From NCBI GenBank assembly GCA_028276215.1, contig JAPYWT010000159.1, positions 1 to 6,194 on the forward strand: DNA of 6,194 nucleotides. Reading direction: 5' to 3'. The stretch is from Thermoflexus sp. GTDB lineage: Bacteria > Chloroflexota > Anaerolineae > B4-G1 > DUEL01. The position numbers and the translations under genes were made by a program. Of this stretch, positions 1-3,621 are shown piece after piece. How positions within the stretch are numbered: position 1 is the first letter of the stretch; the number at the start of each line of letters is the position of its first letter. Under the pieces are notes generated by a model that was not told where the DNA came from, made no database searches, and saw only the letters and a program-made list of their open reading frames with translations.

Positions 1-77
1 CAGGCTTGACAGCCTGCGCCACGGAGGTAGCACAGGCCGCCAGGCCTGCAACGCAGGCTAACAGCCTGCGCTACGTG
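1..77. repeat. Upstream REP/BIME-like palindromic repeats flanking the RAYT gene
   Basis: This stretch contains one and a half copies of the repeat also found downstream of the transposase gene. Bases 1-17 are an inverted-type hairpin (CAGGCT/AGCCTG arms), cut by the window edge. GTAG at 27-30 is followed two bases later by a forward hairpin at 33-48 (CAGGCC, 4-base loop, GGCCTG). An inverted hairpin follows at 53-69 (GCAGGCT/AGCCTGC) and is closed by CTAC at 71-74, the reverse complement of GTAG. A GTAG-type tetranucleotide next to an imperfect palindrome, with forward and inverted copies facing each other, is the known layout of REP/BIME elements. The array ends only a few bases before the transposase start codon. 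Confidence 0.85.
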
Positions 78-83
78 TTCCCA

Positions 84-746
84 ATGGTGCAGACGCTCAG
101 ATACCAGTTCTTCTATCGCCGCCGTTTGCCTCACTGGCAGCCACCGGGCGCGGCGTTTTTCATCACATTCCGCCTGCACGGGTCCCTACCCCGGCATGTG
201 CTGGAGCAATTGCTGGGGGAAAGGGACTCCGTAGAAAGGCGTCTGCGTCAAATTCAGGACCCAACCCTGCGTGCTGTAGAGACTTATCGTGAAGAGCGCC
301 GCTTCTTCGGCAAGTGGGATGTGGCACTCCATACAGCGGATGAGGGTCCTCGCTGGCTGGAGAATCCTCGCATCGCGTCTATAGTGGATGAAAGCCTTCG
401 CTACCGCGACGGAAAAGTCTACGACCTGCTGGCTTTCTGCATTATGCCCAATCACGTTCATCTGGTCTGCAGTCCGTTGGAAAGGACTCCCGGAGATTAT
501 TTTCCCTTGAGCGCCATCTTGCACTCTCTCAAAGGGTACACGGCCCGACGTGCGAATCAGGTGTTATCCCGCACTGGCCCGTTCTGGCAGCCGGAGAGTT
601 ATGATCACGTCGTGCGCGATGAGCGAGAACTGGTGCGGATAGTCCGCTATGTGCAGAACAATCCGGTCGTGGCAGGGTTTGTGCAGGATTGGCAGGAGTG
701 GCCCTGGACTTATGTCAAAGAGGAGTTCAGTGAATTGTTCCCGTAA
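84..746 (+). CDS. REP-associated tyrosine transposase (RAYT; Y1/IS200-like HUH family)
   Basis: A 220-residue single-strand DNA transposase of the RAYT family, which binds and cleaves REP hairpins next to the GTAG tetranucleotide. The HUH metal-binding motif is visible as His124-Val-His126 in the context MPNHVHLV. The likely catalytic tyrosine is Tyr189 in RYVQNNPVVAG, a form of the family signature YxxxNPxxxG. The N-terminus (FYRRRLPHWQPPG, then FFITFRL) and the DHVVRDEREL stretch before the tyrosine are also typical. The frame is open back to position 6, but that extension is translated repeat sequence, so ATG 84 is chosen; no strong ribosome-binding site precedes it. All catalytic residues are present, so it may be active. 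REP hairpins bracket it on both sides, and a REP-like GTAA at 743-746 overlaps its stop codon. It looks less GC-rich than the genes downstream, which may mean transfer or different constraint. Confidence 0.9.
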   Translation: MVQTLRYQFFYRRRLPHWQPPGAAFFITFRLHGSLPRHVLEQLLGERDSVERRLRQIQDPTLRAVETYREERRFFGKWDVALHTADEGPRWLENPRIASIVDESLRYRDGKVYDLLAFCIMPNHVHLVCSPLERTPGDYFPLSAILHSLKGYTARRANQVLSRTGPFWQPESYDHVVRDERELVRIVRYVQNNPVVAGFVQDWQEWPWTYVKEEFSELFP

Positions 747-970
747 CGCAGGCCGCCAGGCCTGCAACGCAGGCTGACAGCCTGCGCCACAGGGGTAGTG
801 CAGGCCACCAGGCCTGCAACGCAGGCTTGACAGCCTGCGCCACAGGGGTAGTGCAGGCCGCCAGGCCTGCAGCGCAGGCTTGACAGCCTGCGCCACAGGG
901 GTAGTGCAGGCCACCAGGCCTGCAACGCAGGCTGACAGCCTGCGCTACGTAGTGCAGGCCGCCAGGCCTG
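743..970. repeat. Downstream tandem REP/BIME-like array (4 full units plus a partial one)
   Basis: Tandem units of 52-53 bp begin at 749, 801, 854 and 907; a fifth, partial unit lies at 955-970. Each full unit has a forward hairpin (CAGGCC, gcca or acca loop, GGCCTG), a 4-base linker, an inverted hairpin (GCAGGCT, 3-4 base loop, AGCCTGC) and a short spacer. GTAG precedes the forward hairpins of units 2-5 by two bases (for example 795-798 and 949-952). In unit 1 it is degenerate, GTAA at 743-746, and includes the RAYT stop codon. The inverted hairpin ends in CTAC in unit 4 (945-948) and CCAC in units 1-3. With the flanking TG/CA bases the forward stem reaches 8 bp. The array fills the space between the RAYT gene and the small membrane protein gene, leaving about 17 bases before the latter's start. 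I see no recognisable promoter in it. Confidence 0.88.
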
Positions 971-987
971 TAAAGTGGGGGAAACAT

Positions 988-1371
988 ATGGAGAACGTCT
1001 ACATCACCGCCATCGCGGGCATCGTCGTCATCGTGGTGGTCGTTTTCTTCCTGCTCCGTCGGAGAATCATCCGCGCCGGAGGGAAAATCTCTCTGAGGGA
1101 GCAGGCGGTGGAGGGCGAGGTGGAGGCGGTACCGCCAGAGCCGGAGGGACCGTCTCCGAAACCGAAACCGAAACCGAAACCGTACCCGGCCACGCCGTCC
1201 GGCATCCGGGAGAACGTGCAGATTGGCTCCCCCATCATCCGCGTCCTGCGGGGCGTCCGCGTCTTCCGCAACCTCCAGATTGGCCGCGGGCGGATAGAGG
1301 TGGTGGAGGGCAAGACTACCGGAGGAGCAGACCGTACCGATGAGACCCATCCACATAGACCGCAAGGCTGA
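988..1371 (+). CDS. Small single-pass membrane protein with Pro-Lys linker and duplicated [VL]QIG motif
   Basis: I do not recognise this 127-residue protein as a named family. Residues 6-23 form one very hydrophobic segment (Ile/Val-rich, ending VVVVFFLL). RRRIIR follows at once, so by the positive-inside rule the C-terminal part should be cytoplasmic. Residues 34-55 are acidic and Pro/Glu-rich. Residues 57-67 are a Pro-Lys linker encoded by tandem CCGAAA hexamers. Residues 73-108 look beta-prone and contain two related segments, VQIGSPIIRVL from 77 and LQIGRGRIEVV from 96. The tail (TGGADRT onward) is polar and overlaps the next gene. ATG 988 is chosen because upstream in-frame codons lie in the REP array; a G-rich stretch (976-981) may serve as a weak ribosome-binding site. 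The 32-base overlap with the ATPase gene argues for cotranscription. A role as membrane anchor or effector for the ATPase is inference. Confidence 0.7.
   Translation: MENVYITAIAGIVVIVVVVFFLLRRRIIRAGGKISLREQAVEGEVEAVPPEPEGPSPKPKPKPKPYPATPSGIRENVQIGSPIIRVLRGVRVFRNLQIGRGRIEVVEGKTTGGADRTDETHPHRPQG
1156..1182 (+). repeat. Tandem CCGAAA hexamer repeat encoding a Pro-Lys linker
   Basis: Four perfect CCGAAA hexamers (1156-1179) plus a final CCG encode alternating Pro-Lys residues, which act as a stiff, positively charged spacer between the membrane-proximal acidic region and the C-terminal beta-prone region. Hexamer slippage would change linker length without breaking the frame. Confidence 0.85.
1321..1327 (+). 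promoter_or_regulatory. Possible ribosome-binding site for the ATPase gene
   Basis: GGAGGAG lies inside the 3' end of the membrane-protein gene, 12 bases before ATG 1340. This is longer than ideal spacing, but no nearer Shine-Dalgarno-like sequence exists and 1340 is the first ATG after an in-frame stop at 1295-1297. Confidence 0.5.
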
Positions 1372-2131
1372 ACTGGACCTCTTCCGGGACATCCTGGAGG
1401 GCCGCCGGGCGGAGCGCATCCTGCTGGTGGAGGCGCCCCCGGGCCGGGGCAAGACCCTTCTGCTGCTGGAATACCAGGAAATCACCGCCCGGGCGGGCAT
1501 GCCCTGCGCCGCGCTGGACCTGCGACTGGGCTCCGTGGGAGTTTCCGACGTCCTGACGACCATGGCCGAAGAGTGGGGCTGGGAGCAGTTCCCCGCGTTT
1601 CGGCGCGCCGTGGAAGATATGCTCCGGCCCACGGCGGAGGTTTCCGTCTCCGGCGTCGTCCAGATTGGACGGCCCCAGGTGCAGGTGGTGCTGGGGCAGG
1701 AGGACCGGGAGGTCCGCCGCCAGCGCCAGCGGCTTCTGACCGACGCCCTCTTCCAGGACCTGCGCGCCTGGCTGGGGAGGACGGGGCGGGCCGTCCTCTT
1801 TGTGGATACCTACAACCCGGGGACCGTGGACCCGGAATTGAGGGAGTGGCTGGAGGGGGTTTTCCTGGGCCAGGTGCGGCGCTGTGAGGGGCTGATCGTC
1901 GTGATCGCCGGGCAGCAGACGCCGCCCCCCAACGTCATCTGGGAGGCCTGCTGCCACCGCCTGCATCTGCGCCCTCTGGATGACCCCGACGACTGGATAG
2001 AGTGGGTGCGGGCTGCAAATCTTGCCGTCTCCCGGGAGGTGGTTGCCGCGTTCTGCCATCGCTATCGGGGCGAACCGCTGGACATCGCCACCAGTTTGAG
2101 CATGCTGCAGGACTGGGGAGGGGCGCGATGA
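1340..2131 (+). CDS. P-loop ATPase, STAND/AAA_16-like nucleotide-binding module
   Basis: A 263-residue P-loop NTPase that looks like the nucleotide-binding half of a STAND regulator. The N-terminus (IDRKAELDLFRDIL) is the usual lead-in of AAA_16/NACHT-type ATPases. Walker A is APPGRGKT at 32-39; Ala replaces the first Gly, but the GK[ST] core is intact. Walker B is AVLFVD at 151-156. A sensor-1-like strand, LIVVIAGQQ, follows at 185-193, then RPLDDPDDWIEWV and a helical C-terminus (FCHRYRGEPLDIA) as in STAND proteins. The gap from Walker A to Walker B, about 110 residues, seems long. It includes a beta-prone piece around 99-120 with VQIG (107-110), followed by a charged helix. The protein ends where a STAND winged helix would start, and the next gene begins with just that domain through an ATGA overlap. 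It probably works as a complex with that protein. The ligand and effector function are unknown. Confidence 0.82.
   Translation: MRPIHIDRKAELDLFRDILEGRRAERILLVEAPPGRGKTLLLLEYQEITARAGMPCAALDLRLGSVGVSDVLTTMAEEWGWEQFPAFRRAVEDMLRPTAEVSVSGVVQIGRPQVQVVLGQEDREVRRQRQRLLTDALFQDLRAWLGRTGRAVLFVDTYNPGTVDPELREWLEGVFLGQVRRCEGLIVVIAGQQTPPPNVIWEACCHRLHLRPLDDPDDWIEWVRAANLAVSREVVAAFCHRYRGEPLDIATSLSMLQDWGGAR
2117..2121 (+). promoter_or_regulatory. Strong Shine-Dalgarno within the ATPase 3' end, for the wHTH-TPR gene
   Basis: GGAGG sits six bases before ATG 2128, within a longer GGGGAGGGG stretch. The start ATG overlaps the ATPase stop as ATGA (2128-2131). Good spacing plus the overlap supports genuine translational coupling of two separate proteins, rather than a frameshift inside one gene. 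Confidence 0.75.
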
Positions 2132-3544
2132 ACAGGCCGCAGAACGGTTCGGAGCGGGACCGCCTTCTGGCGGAGGCCACCCGGGAGTTTCTGAAGCGCC
2201 TTCCCCCTTCGCTGGCGGAGGCCGTGTGGGCCGCGGCGGTCCCCCACTGGTTTGACGGGGAGATTCTGGCCCGCACCCTGGGCATTCCGGAGGAGGATGC
2301 CGCGGCCCGGTACGCGCGCCTGCAGGAGATGCCCTTCGTCCAGCCGGTGGCGGGGCGGGGGCACGCCGTCCACGAACTCACCCGCCGCCTGCTTCTGGAC
2401 GACCTCTGGCGGGATCGCCGGGAGGCGTTCCGCGTCTGGAGCCGCCGGGCGGCGGAGGCCTTTGAGAGCCGCCCGGACGACCCGGACTTTCTCCTGGAAT
2501 CTATCTATCACTGGCTGGTGGCGGACCCGGACCGGGGCGCCGACCGGGTCTGGAATTGGGGAGCGGAATGGAACAACACCTTCCAGTACGCCCGCCTCCA
2601 CGCGCTGGTCCAGGCAGGGCTGGAGCATGAGGAAGCGGGACGGCTGGAGGGGCGGGCCCGGGGGTGGGTCCTCTTCCGGAAGGGGCAGTTGCACATCCTT
2701 TACAACGAGTATCGGGCCGCAAAGACGGCGCTGGAAGGCGCGCTGGAATCGGCGGGCGGAGACCGGCAACTGGAGGCCCACTGCATCAAGGCGCTGGGGG
2801 ACGTGCACCTGCGGCTGGGGGAGTATGGGGCGGCGCGGGGGCGGTACGAGGAGGCGCTGGGCATCTACCGGGAAATCGGCGACCGGCTGGGGGAGGCCAA
2901 CTGCATCAAGGCGCTGGGGGACGTGCACCTGCGGCTGGGGGAGTATGGGGCGGCGCGGGGGCGGTACGAGGAGGCGCTGGGCATCTATCGGGAAATCAGC
3001 GACCGGCTGGGGGAGGCCAACTGCATCCAGGCGCTGGGGGAACCTCTGGCACCGCCGGGAGGATTATGCCGCCGCAGTGGAGGCCTACACCCGCGCCATC
3101 CAGGCCTGGCCTCAGGAAGGAGCCTTTTACCGGAATCGGGCCGACACCTTTATAGAAATGGGCGATTTCGCCGCGGCCGCCGCCGACCTGGAGCAGGCGG
3201 CCACTCTGGCCCCGGAGCACCCCTACCTGGCACTGCGGCGGGCCCAACTGGCCTTCTATATGCGGGATTATTCCTCTGCCCTGCGCCACGCGCAGGAGGC
3301 GCTGGCCCGGCGGTCGCCCTTCGCCACCGCCGCGCTCCTGGCCGCCCTGGCCCATCTGGCCCTGGGCGATGAAGGAGAGGCAACCCGCGCCCTGGAAATG
3401 GCCCTTTGGGGACCTCACAACAAAGATGACCTGGAGGACGCCTTTCGCGGGTTGGACCGTCTGCCGGAAACCGTCCCGCCGGAGGCTGTGGAGCGGTTCA
3501 GGGCACAGTTGCGGGAAGCCCTGAACCGCTTCCGCCCCCGCTGA
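2128..3544 (+). CDS. Winged-helix plus TPR STAND partner protein, frameshifted near 3040
   Basis: Residues about 10-115 resemble the winged-helix region that follows the ATPase core in STAND proteins: helices around FLKRLPPSLAEAVWAAAV, a WFDGEILARTLGI segment, then a strand (FVQPVAGRGHAVHEL) and RRLLLDDLWRDRREAF. A helical linker follows, then TPRs from about 180. Two 40-residue TPRs at about 216-295 are almost identical (core CIKALGDVHLRLGEYGAARG). As written, the frame from ATG 2128 runs to a stop at 3370-3372, but after residue 304 it reads into Gly/Pro/Arg-rich nonsense. The neighbouring frame continues with clear TPRs (NLWHRREDYAAAVEAY) to the TGA at 3542-3544. Removing one G from the G5 run at 3036-3040 restores a 471-residue protein. 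The break may be an assembly error, a real mutation or, less likely, recoding. TPRs probably form the sensor, and the protein probably partners the upstream ATPase. Confidence 0.8.
2774..3041 (+). repeat. 120-bp near-identical tandem repeat encoding 40-residue TPRs
   Basis: The sequence repeats with a 120-base period. Blocks 2821-2880 and 2941-3000 differ at only two bases (2868/2988 and 2878/2998). Blocks 2773-2820 and 2893-2940 differ at one base, and 2881-2940 matches the start of the third copy (3001-3040) with one difference. The third copy loses homology immediately after the GGGGGA at 3036-3041. Such identity at nucleotide level, synonymous sites included, indicates recent duplication or gene conversion. 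It also makes the block prone to copy-number change and misassembly. Confidence 0.92.
3036..3040 (+). other. Probable +1 frameshift site in a G5 run
   Basis: The TPR frame entering this run (QALG) continues as good TPR sequence only if the run has four Gs, giving LGNLWHRREDY. With five Gs the frame shifts into low-quality coding that stops at 3372. The run is also the exact right edge of homology to the 120-bp repeat. Confidence 0.8.
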
Positions 3545-3545
3545 C

Positions 3546-3604
3546 CCTTCACTCTTCACGTTCACGTTTCACGTTTCACTTTTCACTCTTCACGTTTCAC
3601 TCTT
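3546..3604. repeat. Intergenic heptamer repeats, consensus (G/T)NTTCAC
   Basis: About eight tandem copies of a seven-base unit ending in TTCAC: CCTTCAC, TCTTCAC, a six-base GTTCAC, GTTTCAC twice, TTTTCAC, TCTTCAC and GTTTCAC, then decaying into TCTTCCC. They fill most of the 77-base gap between the TPR gene stop and the next ribosome-binding site. One strand is pyrimidine-rich. It could be a neutral short repeat, or an array of direct-repeat operator half-sites for the downstream gene; the sequence alone does not decide. Confidence 0.85.
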
Positions 3605-3612
3605 CCCCCTTC

Positions 3613-3617
3613 AGGAG
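3613..3617 (+). promoter_or_regulatory. Shine-Dalgarno deciding the GTG start of the membrane SpeE-like gene
   Basis: AGGAG lies four bases before GTG 3622. This supports the GTG start, which also places the first hydrophobic segment right after a short basic N-terminus (LHRRHLL), as expected for the family. Confidence 0.7.
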
Positions 3618-3621
3618 TCCC

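Noticed and set aside
6..83. N-terminal extension of the RAYT gene starting at 6
   Set aside because: The extra 26 residues are translated REP sequence; family homology begins at the ATG at 84.
749..970. CRISPR array
   Set aside because: There are no unique spacers; units are contiguous, palindromic throughout, and nearly identical along their full length. No cas gene is present.
880..987. Upstream extension of the membrane-protein gene
   Set aside because: It is again translated repeat, and it would put a polar repeat peptide before the N-terminal membrane segment.
727..1632. Long minus-strand open frame crossing the repeats and two genes
   Set aside because: Part of it is translated REP repeat (recurring RPGGLHYP-like peptides) and the rest is antisense to well-supported genes.
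3036..3043. Programmed +1 frameshift
   Set aside because: Slippage on GGG is conceivable, but no stop codon or rare hungry codon follows at the site, and the coincidence with a repeat boundary makes misjoin or mutation simpler.
3041..3372. Frame as written after the G5 run, taken as a real C-terminus
   Set aside because: The product is Gly/Pro/Arg-rich without TPR pattern, whereas the adjacent frame continues perfect TPR consensus to 3544.
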